From Gammaproteobacteria bacterium (GTDB lineage Bacteria > Pseudomonadota > Gammaproteobacteria > HTCC5015), in contig BPKE01000002.1 in the NCBI GenBank assembly GCA_026004975.1, positions 496,001 through 560,000 of the forward strand: a DNA stretch of 64,000 bases, read 5' to 3'. Positions 45,702 to 55,510 of the stretch are shown here, piece after piece. Below the pieces are notes generated by a model. It was not told the DNA's origin, made no database searches, and worked only from the letters and a program-made list of their open reading frames with translations. Numbering within the stretch: the stretch's first letter is position 1; every line of letters begins with the position of its first letter. A program made the translations under genes and the position numbers.

Positions 45702-48076
45702 CGCAAGGCACCCATGTCGAGCGTGATCGCGGCCGCGGCGTGCGTCCCCGGCCCCGTCCCGCACCGCCGCCCCAATCGCAGTGCGTTGCACACGACCAGC
45801 AGCGAGCTCAAAGACATGCCCAACGCGGCCGCCCAGGCCGGCAGGCGGCCGCTCGCCGCCCAAGGCAGAGCGGCGGCGTTGTAGGCCAGGGCCCAGAAAA
45901 CGTTTTGCCGGATCACCGCGAGCGTCCGGCGGCACACATCGATCGCCCAGGGCAGGCTCGCCAACCGCGCCGTTTCGATCAACACGTCGGCCGCGGCATG
46001 GCTGAGCGCAGGGCCGTGGCTGAGGGCGATGGAGACGTCGGCGGCGGCGAGCAGGGGCGCGTCGTTGATGCCGTCGCCGATCGCCAGCACCGGCCGGGCG
46101 GGCACCGCGCGCAGCCGCTCGAGCTTGGCCTGCGGCGTCAGGCGGGCGGCGGCCGGCAGACCGAGCGCCTCGGCCACGGCGCGCACCGGCGCCGGCGCGT
46201 CACCGCTGAGCAGCTCGAGCGTCAAGCCGCGCGCGCGCAAGCCGGCGCAGACGCTCGCGGCTTCGGGGCGCAGGGCGTCTTCGAACACCAGGCGCGCCAG
46301 CGGGCCGTTCGCGTCGGCCAGCCACACGCCGTCGGGCAAATCGGCTCGCTCCGGCAAGGCGAAACTGCGCCGGCCGAGACGCAGCCGCCGCCCCTCGATG
46401 CCCCCTTCCACGCCCTCGCCGGGCGCGAGCCGCCAATCCTCGACCGGGATGCCCCGATCGTAGGGGCGCAAGGCCAGCGCCAGCGGGTGGGCGCAGGGAC
46501 GCTCCAGAGCGGCGGCCCAGGCCAGCGCCGTGGTGCGCGCCAGCGGCGCGTGGAGTTCGACGTTTTGCAGGACGGGGCGGCCCACGGTCAGGGTGCCGGT
46601 CTTGTCCAGCAAGACGTGGCGGGCCCGGGCGAGGTGTTCGACGGCGTCGGCCCGGGTGACCAGCACGCCGGCGCGGGCGAGGCGGCCGATGGCGACGGTC
46701 AGGGCGGCCGGGGTGGCCAGGGACAGCGCGCAGGGGCAACTCACCACGAGCACGGCGACGAAAGCCGCCAGCGCGCGCGCCGGGTCGACCGCCAGCCAGG
46801 CCAGGGCGCTGGCGGCGGCGGCGAACAACACGCCGGCGACGAAATGCCCCGCCCAGCGATCGGCCCACTGCGCCAGCGCCGGCTTGTGCGCCTGGGCGCG
46901 TTCGAGCAGGCGCTGCAGATGCGCCAAGGTGCTGGCGGCGGCGGGGCGATCCACGCGCATGACCAGCTCGCCGCCGACGTTGAGACTGCCGCCGACGAGC
47001 GCGTCGCCGGGGCCGCGGGGCAGCGGCGCGGATTCGCCGGTGAGCAGGGCTTCGTCCACCTCCGAGCGGCCGGCGATGACGGTGCCGTCGCAGGGCACGG
47101 CGTCGCCGGGGCGCAGCCGGACCCGGTCGCCGGGCGAGAGCGCCTCGCAAGGGACGATGTCTTCCCCGCCGTCGGCGGTCAGGCGCGCCGCCACCGGCGG
47201 CAGGCGTTCGGCGAAGGCGGCGGCGTGGCCGGCGGCGCGGTGTCGCGCGCGCATTTCCGCGTAACGGCCCAGGCTCAGGAAAAACACGAACATGGTCAGC
47301 GAGTCGAAGTAGACCGTACCGCCGCCTCGCCACGCCGCGATCAGGCCGGCGAGATAGGCCGTGATCAGGGCCAGCGCGATCGGCTGGTCCATGCCGAGAC
47401 GGCGGGCGCGCAGCGCCCGCCACGCGCCGGCGAAAAACGGCGCGCCGCCGTAGAACAGCACCGGGGTGGCGACGAGCAGGCTCACCCAGGCCAGGAAGCG
47501 ATCCATCGCCGGGGTCAGCTCGGCGCCCGCGTACAACGCCGCCGCATACATCATGGTCTGCATCGCACCGAACCCGGCAACGAGCAGGCGCTTGAGGGCC
47601 GCGCGGTTTTCCAACACCTGCGGGCTGACCCCCGGCCGCTCGGGCACCGCCGGCTGGCCGATGTCTTCCAGGGCCTCGATCAGCCGCCCCAAGGCCAGCC
47701 GGCTTGGATCGAAGCGCAGATGCACCCGCCGGCCGAGCGGCTCGACCACGACCCGGTCGACGCCGGGCAGGGCGGCCAGGGCCCGCTCCACGCTGAGCGC
47801 GCAGGCGCCGCACACCAGAGCGGGCAAATGCAGGCGCAGGATGCGCCGCTGCGGCGCCTCGGGGTCCGGCGGGCAGAGCCCATCCAGCACCGCCGGCCGG
47901 TCGTAACGCTGCAGGCGTTCGCGCCGGGCCGCGCGCCACGCTTGCGGTGCCGCGGCCCATTCGGCGGCGCGCCGGCAACCCTCGCAGCACACCGGCGCCA
48001 GGCCGTCCTCGCGGCAGGCCCACTGCCGCGGCGGGTCGGGCAGCGGCGCCGCGCAATGGGCGCAAGCCGGGCTCAT
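45698..48076 (-). CDS. ccoI: Copper-translocating P-type ATPase CcoI
   Basis: MSPACAHCAAPLPDPP...CEGCRRAAEW...CGACALSVERAL...SCPCALSLATPAALTVA...LLDKTGTLTVGRPVL...AIGDGINDAPLLAAADVSIAL. Confidence 0.95.
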   Translation of the reverse strand: MSPACAHCAAPLPDPPRQWACREDGLAPVCCEGCRRAAEWAAAPQAWRAARRERLQRYDRPAVLDGLCPPDPEAPQRRILRLHLPALVCGACALSVERALAALPGVDRVVVEPLGRRVHLRFDPSRLALGRLIEALEDIGQPAVPERPGVSPQVLENRAALKRLLVAGFGAMQTMMYAAALYAGAELTPAMDRFLAWVSLLVATPVLFYGGAPFFAGAWRALRARRLGMDQPIALALITAYLAGLIAAWRGGGTVYFDSLTMFVFFLSLGRYAEMRARHRAAGHAAAFAERLPPVAARLTADGGEDIVPCEALSPGDRVRLRPGDAVPCDGTVIAGRSEVDEALLTGESAPLPRGPGDALVGGSLNVGGELVMRVDRPAAASTLAHLQRLLERAQAHKPALAQWADRWAGHFVAGVLFAAAASALAWLAVDPARALAAFVAVLVVSCPCALSLATPAALTVAIGRLARAGVLVTRADAVEHLARARHVLLDKTGTLTVGRPVLQNVELHAPLARTTALAWAAALERPCAHPLALALRPYDRGIPVEDWRLAPGEGVEGGIEGRRLRLGRRSFALPERADLPDGVWLADANGPLARLVFEDALRPEAASVCAGLRARGLTLELLSGDAPAPVRAVAEALGLPAAARLTPQAKLERLRAVPARPVLAIGDGINDAPLLAAADVSIALSHGPALSHAAADVLIETARLASLPWAIDVCRRTLAVIRQNVFWALAYNAAALPWAASGRLPAWAAALGMSLSSLLVVCNALRLGRRCGTGPGTHAAAAITLDMGALR

Positions 48077-48264
48077 CGCCCCACCGCCGCGGGCGGCCGG
48101 TCGGGATCGTGCGGCAGCACGACGTCGGCGTGGCGCACCGCCAGGTACACCGTCAGCAGGCCGCCGAGCACCGCCGCCAGCGGGGGCAACCACAGCAACG
48201 CGGGCCAGGGCCAGGCCGGCCGCGACCGCGCTCTCGTATCCGGATCCACCGACACGCCGTTCAC
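48073..48264 (-). CDS. ccoH: Short FixH/CcoH-like membrane protein
   Basis: PDTRARSRPAWPWPALLWLPPLAAVLGGLLTVYLAVRHADVVLPHDPDRPPAAVGR; single TM, between ccoG and ccoI. Confidence 0.6.
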   Translation of the reverse strand: MNGVSVDPDTRARSRPAWPWPALLWLPPLAAVLGGLLTVYLAVRHADVVLPHDPDRPPAAVGR

Positions 48265-49640
48265 CTCCCGGACGAAACCGGCCCCAGGAAGCGCACCTCG
48301 CGGCGCGCCACCTCCCGGCCGTCCTCTTCGAAGGAGAACACCACGGTGCTGCTCGGAGCGCGCACCGCGTCCCGCGGCGCGACCAGCCGCAAGGCGACCG
48401 ACACGCGCTCGGCCGGCCCGAGCAGGAAGCTGCGCGGCCCGTCCAGCGCGAGCCCCGGCGGGCCGCCTTCCAGCCGCAACGTCAGTCGGCGCGGGGCGTC
48501 GGTCTTGTTGAGCAGATCGAGACGGTAACCGTTCTCGATCCGGTCGGCACCGACCATCCGATACAGCGTGTTGCGGTCGTGGATCAGGGCCGCGGCCAGG
48601 TCGGGCCGCCCCCACAAGGCCGCCAGCAATCCGCCGGCCAGCGCCGCCCAGAGCAGCGCGTAGATGGCGATGCGCGGGCGCAGGATCCGCAGCCGCCCCT
48701 CGCGGTCGCGGCGTTCGGTGGTGTAGCGAATCAGGCCGCGCGGATAACCGATCTTGTCCATCACGTCGTTGCAGGCGTCGATGCACGCGCCGCAGGCGAT
48801 GCATTCGTACTGGAGCCCGTCGCGGATGTCGATGCCGGTCGGACAGACCTGGACGCAACGACTGCAATCGACGCAATCGCCGAGGCCGGCCGCGCGTGGA
48901 TCGACCCCTTTCTTGCGCTTGCCGCGCGGTTCGCCGCGCCGTGTGTCGTAGGCGATGATCAACGTGTCCTCGTCGAACATGGCGCTCTGGAACCGCGCAT
49001 AGGGACACATGTACTTGCACACCTGTTCGCGCAGGTAGCCGGCGTTGCCATACGTGGCCAGGGCATAGAACAACCACCAGAACACGGCCCACGGGCCGAG
49101 TTCACCGGCAAGCAGATGAGCGCCGATATCGCGGATCGGCGTGAAGTAACCGACGAAAGTGAACCCCGTCCACAACGCGAAGCCGATCCACAGCGCCTGC
49201 TTGAGGCCCTTGCGTAGGATTTTTCGCCAGGTCCGCGGCGCCCGGTCGAGCTTGATGCGGGCGTTGCGGTCGCCCTCGACCCAGCGCTCCATCCACAAAT
49301 AGACCTCCGTCCACACGGTCTGCGGACAAGCGTAGCCGCACCACAGCCGGCCGGCGAGCGCAGTGGACAAGAACAGCGTCAGCGCGGCGAGGACCAACAA
49401 CCAGGCGAGATAGAAGAAATCTTCCGGCCAGAAAATCAAGCCGAAGACGTAGAACCGGCGGGCCGGCAGATCGAACAACACCGCCTGCCGGTCACCCCAC
49501 TGCAGCCAGGGCAGCGCGTAATAGAGGCCGAGCAAAAGATACACGGCCGCGGTGCGCAGGCTCTGGAAGCGCCCATGGATTTCGCGCGGATAGATTTTTT
49601 CATGGGCGGCGTAAAGCGATGCGAACGCGTCTTGGCTCAT
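48261..49640 (-). CDS. ccoG: Cytochrome c oxidase accessory protein CcoG
   Basis: MSQDAFASLYAAHEKIYPREIHGRFQSLRTAAVYLLLGLYYALPWLQWGDRQAVLFDLPARRFYVFGLIFWPEDFFYLAWLL...LGDCVDCSRCVQVCPTGIDIRDGLQYECIACGACIDACNDVMDKI (2x[4Fe-4S]). Confidence 0.97.
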   Translation of the reverse strand: MSQDAFASLYAAHEKIYPREIHGRFQSLRTAAVYLLLGLYYALPWLQWGDRQAVLFDLPARRFYVFGLIFWPEDFFYLAWLLVLAALTLFLSTALAGRLWCGYACPQTVWTEVYLWMERWVEGDRNARIKLDRAPRTWRKILRKGLKQALWIGFALWTGFTFVGYFTPIRDIGAHLLAGELGPWAVFWWLFYALATYGNAGYLREQVCKYMCPYARFQSAMFDEDTLIIAYDTRRGEPRGKRKKGVDPRAAGLGDCVDCSRCVQVCPTGIDIRDGLQYECIACGACIDACNDVMDKIGYPRGLIRYTTERRDREGRLRILRPRIAIYALLWAALAGGLLAALWGRPDLAAALIHDRNTLYRMVGADRIENGYRLDLLNKTDAPRRLTLRLEGGPPGLALDGPRSFLLGPAERVSVALRLVAPRDAVRAPSSTVVFSFEEDGREVARREVRFLGPVSSGR

Positions 49641-49879
49641 CCGTCGTTCCGCCCGGCGAGCAACCAGGTCAACGCGCTCGCGGTCCCCGCCAACAGCCAG
49701 AAAAAGAAGAAAAACACGGTGTAAGCCCAGCCGCGCGTCAGCACCACCGGCCAAGTCGCGTGGGCGAGCAGCTCGGCCGGATCGAACGCGGCGAAGAACG
49801 GCACGCTGGCGCCCGCGGCGGCCAGGAACGCCGGCCACAACACGGCGCCGGCGGCGTGCATTCGGCTTGCCTTGCTCAT
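49637..49879 (-). CDS. Small hydrophobic protein between ccoP and ccoG
   Basis: 80 aa: [80 protein letters not shown]; two TM segments; 4-nt overlaps with both neighbours. Confidence 0.7.
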   Translation of the reverse strand: MSKASRMHAAGAVLWPAFLAAAGASVPFFAAFDPAELLAHATWPVVLTRGWAYTVFFFFFWLLAGTASALTWLLAGRNDG

Positions 49880-50773
49880 GGGTTGCGAAGCGACAGGATG
49901 TAAGCCGTCAACACGCGGATCCGGTCCTCACCCAGGCGGGCGCGGTGCGCCGGCATCCGCCCCTGGCGCCCCTGGGCGATCGTTTCGGCGAGGGTTTCGC
50001 GGGTCGGCGCCGTACAGCCACACATCGTTGCTCAGATCGGGGGCACCGACGGCGGGATTGCCGCGGCCGTCGGGGCCATGGCAGGCGGCGCAGAACATCG
50101 CGAACTTGGGTTGGGCGCGCGCCGCGGCGGCTGCATCGTGCGGCAGGCCGGCGAGGCGGCGCACCCAATGGACCATGTCCTGCACGCCGTCCTCACCCAG
50201 CGCCGCGGACCAGGCCGGCATGACGCCGGTGCGGCCGTCGGCGATGCTCCGGAAAATCGCCTCCGGCGTGCCGCCCCACAACCACTCCTCGTCGGTCAGG
50301 TTCGGAAAGCCGGGCGCCCCGCGCGCATCGGAGCCGTGGCAGGCGGCGCATTCGTTCAAGAACAGCCGGCGCCCGGTTTCGACGGCCTGCGGGTCGGCGG
50401 CGAGCTGGGCCCAATCGAGCCCACGGAAACGGGCGTAGTAGTCCTCGACCCTGGATTCCCAGGCGCGCCGTTCGTCCTCGTAGCGCTTTTCCTGGCTCCA
50501 GCCGAGCAGGCCGGGCCAGCCACCCAGCCCCGGGTAGAGCACGAGGTACACCAGCGAGAACACCAGCGTGCCGTAGAACAACCACATCCACCAACGCGGC
50601 AGCGGGTTGTTGTACTCACGCAGATCCTCGTCCCAGACGTGGCCGGTGGTTTCGGGGCCGGCGGCATCCCGGTTCGTGCCCCGCAGAGACGAATAACGCC
50701 ACAGCAGCCAGCCGCTGCCGAAAATCGTGCCGAGCGTGATCAGGGCGATGAAGATCGTCCAGCCGCTACTCAT
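49876..50773 (-). CDS. ccoP: cbb3 oxidase diheme subunit III CcoP (one frameshift near 50013)
   Basis: [84 protein letters not shown]...CAACHGSD...[31 protein letters not shown]. Confidence 0.95.
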
Positions 50774-50918
50774 GGTCGTGTTCTCCGTCGAGCAAGGGCA
50801 GTTGCGCCGCGGCACGGTACGTTTCTTTCCGGCGCGGGCTGTAGGCCCACAAACAGATGGCGATGAAGGCCAGCATCAGCAGGAGGGTGAACAACCCGAG
50901 CAGGGTGCCCAGACTCAT
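50766..50918 (-). CDS. ccoQ: cbb3 oxidase subunit CcoQ
   Basis: [50 protein letters not shown]. Confidence 0.88.
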   Translation of the reverse strand: MSLGTLLGLFTLLLMLAFIAICLWAYSPRRKETYRAAAQLPLLDGEHDHE

Positions 50919-51520
50919 CGCCGTCCCTCCGGGGCCTTCAGGCCCTGCAGGTAGGCGACCAGCGCATCGAGCTCGGTTTTGCCACGCACGGCCGCTTCCA
51001 CGCCGGCGAAGTCCGCCTCGCCGTAGGGCACGCCGATGGCCGCCAGCGCGCGCATGCGGCGTTCGACGTCGGCGGGATCGAGCGTGCGCTCGGCCAACCA
51101 GGGGTAGGCCGGCATGTTGGACTCGGGCACGACCGCGCGCGGGTCGAGCAGATGGACCCGGTGCCAGTCGTCGCTGTAGCGCCCGCCGACCCGGGCGAGA
51201 TCCGGTCCGGTGCGCTTGGAGCCCCACTGGAAGGGATGGTCGTAGGCCGACTCCCCGGCCGTCGAATACGCGCCGTAGCGCAAGGTCTCGGCGTAAAGCG
51301 GCCGGACCATCTGCGAATGGCACACATAGCAGCCTTCGCGGACGTAGACGTCGCGGCCGGCCAGGCGCAGCGGGTCGTAGGGCCGCACGCCGGGGTCGGG
51401 CTGGGTGACCCGGGCCTGGGCCATCAACGGCAGGATTTCGACCACGGTGCCCAGGCTGATGACGATGGCGATGAAGATGCCGAGGCGGACCGCATTCTTT
51501 TCGAGCAGATCGTGGTTCAT
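50915..51520 (-). CDS. ccoO: cbb3 oxidase subunit II CcoO
   Basis: [98 protein letters not shown]. Confidence 0.97.
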   Translation of the reverse strand: MNHDLLEKNAVRLGIFIAIVISLGTVVEILPLMAQARVTQPDPGVRPYDPLRLAGRDVYVREGCYVCHSQMVRPLYAETLRYGAYSTAGESAYDHPFQWGSKRTGPDLARVGGRYSDDWHRVHLLDPRAVVPESNMPAYPWLAERTLDPADVERRMRALAAIGVPYGEADFAGVEAAVRGKTELDALVAYLQGLKAPEGRR

Positions 51521-51523
51521 CGC

Positions 51524-52950
51524 TCAGGCCTCCGCAGGCGCGGCGACGGCCGGCGCGCCGCGCCATGTCTTGTAGACGTTGTACGCCATGACGAGCATGC
51601 CGGCGAGGAACAGGCCGCCGCCCGCCACCCTGACCAGGTAGTAGGGGTGGGTGGCGGCGACGCTTTCGATGAAGCTGTACGTCAGCGTGCCGTCCTCGTT
51701 GACGGCGCGCCACATCAGCCCCTGCATGACACCGGCGATCCACATCGAGGCGATGTACAACACCACGCCGATGGTGGAAATCCAGAAAGTGCACGTCGAT
51801 CAGGCGCGTGCTGTACATGGCCCGGCGGCCGAGCAGGCGCGGCAGGAGGGCGTAGAGCATGCCGAGGGTGATGAAGGACACCCAGCCGAGCGCGCCGGAA
51901 TGGACATGGCCGATCGTCCAATCGGTGTAGTGCGACAGGGCGTTGACGGTCTTGATCGACATCATCGGCCCTTCGAAAGTGGACATGCCGTAGAACGACA
52001 GCGAGACGATCATGAATTTGCAGGATCGGATCGTCGCGCAGCTTGTGCCAGGCGCCGGACAAGGTCATGATGCCGTTGATCATGCCGCCCCAGGACGGCG
52101 CCAGCAGAATCAGGGAGAAGATCATGCCCAGGGTTTGCGCCCAGTCGGGCAGGGCGGTGTAATGCAAGTGATGCGGACCTGCCCACATGTAGATGGCGAT
52201 CAACGCCCAGAAATGCACCACCGACAGCCGGTAGGAGTACACCGGCCGCCCGGCCTGCTTGGGCACGAAGTAATACATGATGCCCAGGAAGCCGGCGGTG
52301 AGGAAAAAGCCGACGGCGTTGTGGCCGTACCACCATTGAACCACCGCGTCCACGGCCCCGGCGTAGACCACGTAGGACTTGGTCCAATCGACGGGGATGG
52401 CGATGTTGTTGACGACGTGCAGCACCGCCACCGTGATGATGAAGGCGGCGTAGAACCAGTTGGCGACGTAGATGTGCTGGATGCGGCGCCGGGCCAGGGT
52501 ACCGAAGAAAACCACGGCGTAGGCGATCCAGACCAGCGCGATGAGGATGTCGATCCACCACTCCGGCTCGGCATACTCCTTGCTCTGGGTGATGCCGAGC
52601 GGCAGGGTGACGGCCACCGCCAGGATGACCGCCTGCCAGCCCCAAAACGTGAACGCCGCCAGGCGCGGAAACGCCAGCGGCACCTGGCAGGTGCGCTGTA
52701 CGACGTAGTACGAGCTGGCGAACAGCGCACAACCGCCGAAAGCGAAGATCACCGCGTTGGTGTGCAACGGCCGCAGGCGGCTGTAGGTCAGCCAGGGTAT
52801 GTCGAAGTTCAACTGCGGCCAGGCGAGCTGCGCGGCGATGAAGACGCCGACGGCCATGCCGACGATGCCCCACACGAGGGTCGCCAACGCGAAGGCGCGC
52901 ACCACGTCATCGCGATAGGCGACGGCGGTCGTCACGGGAGATTGGGTCAT
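51524..52950 (-). CDS. ccoN: cbb3 oxidase subunit I CcoN (two frameshifts, near 52017 and 51790)
   Basis: [34 protein letters not shown]...[71 protein letters not shown] / [44 protein letters not shown] / [49 protein letters not shown]. Confidence 0.96.
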
Positions 52951-53078
52951 CGCACTCGATCCGTAGCAAACAAGCCCGCGCGCAGCATGCCAAAGAAGGC
53001 CGCGGCGGGCGATTCGCAGCGTCGGCTAACGGTCTCTCGGAAAATCCGTATGGCGAGCCGCCCGGGCGGATGCCGGTT

Positions 53079-53537
53079 TCAGGGCCGCAGGTCGGCGTCG
53101 GGGCATTGGGCCGCCCGCAGGGGGCGGAGCTGGCGCAGGATCTGGCTGTCGGAGAAGGGGGCCTCGAGGTAATCCAGGGCGCCGGCGCGGATGGCGCGCA
53201 CGGCGCTGGCCACGTCGCCCTGCTCGGTCAGCAGCAGGGCCGGCGGCAGGATGCCGCGGCGGGCGGCCTCCTCGAGCAAGGACACGCCGTCGAGGCGCGG
53301 CGGCGCGTGTTCGACGAGCAGGGCCAGGAAGCGGGCGCCGCCCAGCGCGGCGAGGGCCTCATCGGCGCCGCCGAGCACGCGCGCGCAGAGCCCCTCGCGG
53401 TCGGCCAGGCGGGCGAGACGCGCGCGCAGAGCCGGGTCGTGGACGACCAGCAGCAAGGGCGGCGCGCCGCGGCGGGCGGGGCGGGGAGGGGGTTCGCGGC
53501 CCACCGCGGCACCCGGGTGGGGGGGGTGTCGCGACAT
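53079..53537 (-). CDS. Degenerate receiver-domain protein (pseudo-receiver)
   Basis: LLLVVHDPALRARLARLADREG...LALLVEHAPPRLDGVSLLEEAARRGILPPALLLTEQGDVASAVRAIRAGALDYLEAPFSDSQILRQL: REC-like fold pattern, but DIRMPG is replaced by EHAPPR and KPF by APF. Confidence 0.6.
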   Translation of the reverse strand: MSRHPPHPGAAVGREPPPRPARRGAPPLLLVVHDPALRARLARLADREGLCARVLGGADEALAALGGARFLALLVEHAPPRLDGVSLLEEAARRGILPPALLLTEQGDVASAVRAIRAGALDYLEAPFSDSQILRQLRPLRAAQCPDADLRP

Positions 53538-53591
53538 GGTGCGAGCGTAGCCGCCCCCACCGCGGCGCGGCCATAAGGGATTTCCACGGGT

Positions 53592-54230
53592 TCAGTCGGC
53601 CGGGGTCTCGCCGAGGTCGCCGGCCAGCATCACCTGGCGCACCAGTTCGGCCAGCGAACGGGTCTGCATTTTTTCCATGACGTGGGCGCGATGGATTTCG
53701 ACGGTGCGCTGGCTCAGGCCGAGGTCGAAGGCGATCACCTTGTTCGCCTTGCCTTGCACGATCAGCTCCATGACCTGGCGTTCGCGCGGCGTGAGGCTGG
53801 CGATGCGCGCGCGGATCGCGTCGATCTCGGCCCGCTCGGCACGGCGGCGCGCGTCGGTTTCCAGGGCGCGGTTGATGCAATCGAGCAAGGCCTGTTCCCG
53901 GAACGGCTTTTGGATGAACTCGGCCGCGCCCCGTTTCATCGCTTCCACCGCCATCGGCACGTCGCCGTGGCCGGTGATGAAGATCACCGGCATCTCCACC
54001 CCCATCTCGATCAGGCGTTCGTGCAGTTCCATGCCGCTCATGCCGGGCATGCGGATGTCGAGCACCACGCAACCGTGGGTGTTCCGGAAGTCCGATTCGA
54101 GGAAGGCACGGGCGTTCGGGTAGGTGCGGCTGCGGATGCCGACCGAGTCGAGCAGCAGGGCCAGCGATTCGCGGACGGCCTCGTCGTCGTCGACGATGTG
54201 GACCATGGGCGTGCTTGTGGTCGAAGTCAC
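53592..54230 (-). CDS. fixJ: FixJ-family response regulator
   Basis: VHIVDDDEAVRESLALLLDSVGIRSRTYPNARAFLES...CVVLDIRMPGMSGMELHERL...GHGDVPMAVEAMKRGAAEFIQKPF...LTPRERQVMELIVQGKANKVIAFDLGLSQRTVEIHRAHVMEKM. Confidence 0.92.
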   Translation of the reverse strand: MTSTTSTPMVHIVDDDEAVRESLALLLDSVGIRSRTYPNARAFLESDFRNTHGCVVLDIRMPGMSGMELHERLIEMGVEMPVIFITGHGDVPMAVEAMKRGAAEFIQKPFREQALLDCINRALETDARRRAERAEIDAIRARIASLTPRERQVMELIVQGKANKVIAFDLGLSQRTVEIHRAHVMEKMQTRSLAELVRQVMLAGDLGETPAD

Positions 54231-55406
54231 GGCGTTCGTCCTCGCTCGATGTCGTCTTCCAAGGAGGCGGGCAGGGTGAAGCGGAACACCGTCATGCCGT
54301 CGCGGTGCTCGTGGACGAGCCGGCCGCCGTGGGCGCGGACGATCGATTCGCTGATCGGCAGGCCCATGCCCATGCCATCACGCTTGGTGGTGAAAAACGG
54401 GTCGAACAGGTGGGCGGCGACGTCTTCGGGGATGCCCGGTCCGGAGTCGATGACCTCGACCGCCACGCGGTCGCCGCCCTCCCGCCGGCTGACGATGCGC
54501 AAGGCCGCGCCCGGCTGGTCGGCCACGGCGTCCAGCGCGTTGCGCAGTAAATTGATCAGCACCTGTTGGATCTGAACTTCGTCGACGACCACCGAAGGCA
54601 GATCCTCCGCCAGGACGAGTTCGACCGGGTGGTCGAGGCAACGGGTGTCGCTGCGGTTGAGCGCCACCGCGTCGCGGATCACCTCGTTGAGGTCCGCCGG
54701 CCGGCGCTCGCCGCCGCGACGCTTGAAGAACAGGCGCAGACGCTGGATGATCTCACCGGCCCGCTGGGCCTGCTCGGCGATGCGCAGCAGGGCCTGGCGG
54801 GCCTGCTCCACGGCCGGCGGCTCGCGTTCGAGCAGGCGGCGCGCCGCCTCCGCGTAGTTCACGAGCGCGGCGAGGGGCTGGTTGATTTCGTGGGCGATGC
54901 CAGAGGCGGTTTCGCCCATGGTGTGCAGCCGCGAGACATGGGCGAGTCGCTCGCGCATTTCCGCCGCCTCCCGCTCGGCGGCGAGCTTCTCCCGCAGGTC
55001 GCGCATGATGCCGACGTACCTGCGCCCCGCGGCGCTGCGCGCCTCGCCGACCGACAGCTCCACAGGGAAGACGGTGCCGTCGGCATGCTTGGCCTGCACC
55101 TGACGTCCGATACCGATGATGCGCGCCTCGCCGGTGCGCTGGTAGCGTTCGAGGTACTCGTCGTGGCGGCTGGCGTGGGGCTCGGGCATCAGCAGGCTGA
55201 TGTTGCGCCCGAGCACCTCGGCGGCACGGTAGCCGAACAGGCGTTCGGCGGCGCTGTTGAACGCCTCGATGCAGGCCGCGGTCGTCGATGATGACGATCG
55301 CGTCCACGGCCGCCTGCATCAGCGCGTCGAGCTGGGCGCGGGCGGCGTCGCCGCCGCGGGACGGCGGTGCAGCGGCGTCGGCGGCGGCCTTGCGTGGATC
55401 GGTCAT
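54227..55406 (-). CDS. fixL: FixL-like PAS sensor histidine kinase (one frameshift near 55280)
   Basis: LGRNISLLMPEPHASRHDEYLERYQRTGEARIIGIGRQVQAKHADGTVFPVELSVGEA...SGIAHEINQPLAALVNYAEAARRLL...DPFFTTKRDGMGMGLPISESIVRAHGG. Confidence 0.9.
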
Positions 55407-55510
55407 CGGCGGTCCCCGGGCATCCTTGGGGCATTTTAAGCCCCCCTCGGATCCTGTCCAGCCGCCGGCGCTGCTACAATGGGCCGCTTTCCCACGCGCC
55501 CCCGTGCCCC

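Noticed and set aside
45740-48511. 923-aa plus-strand ORF across ccoI
   Set aside because: Antisense shadow ORF; the ccoI frame has all P-type ATPase motifs.
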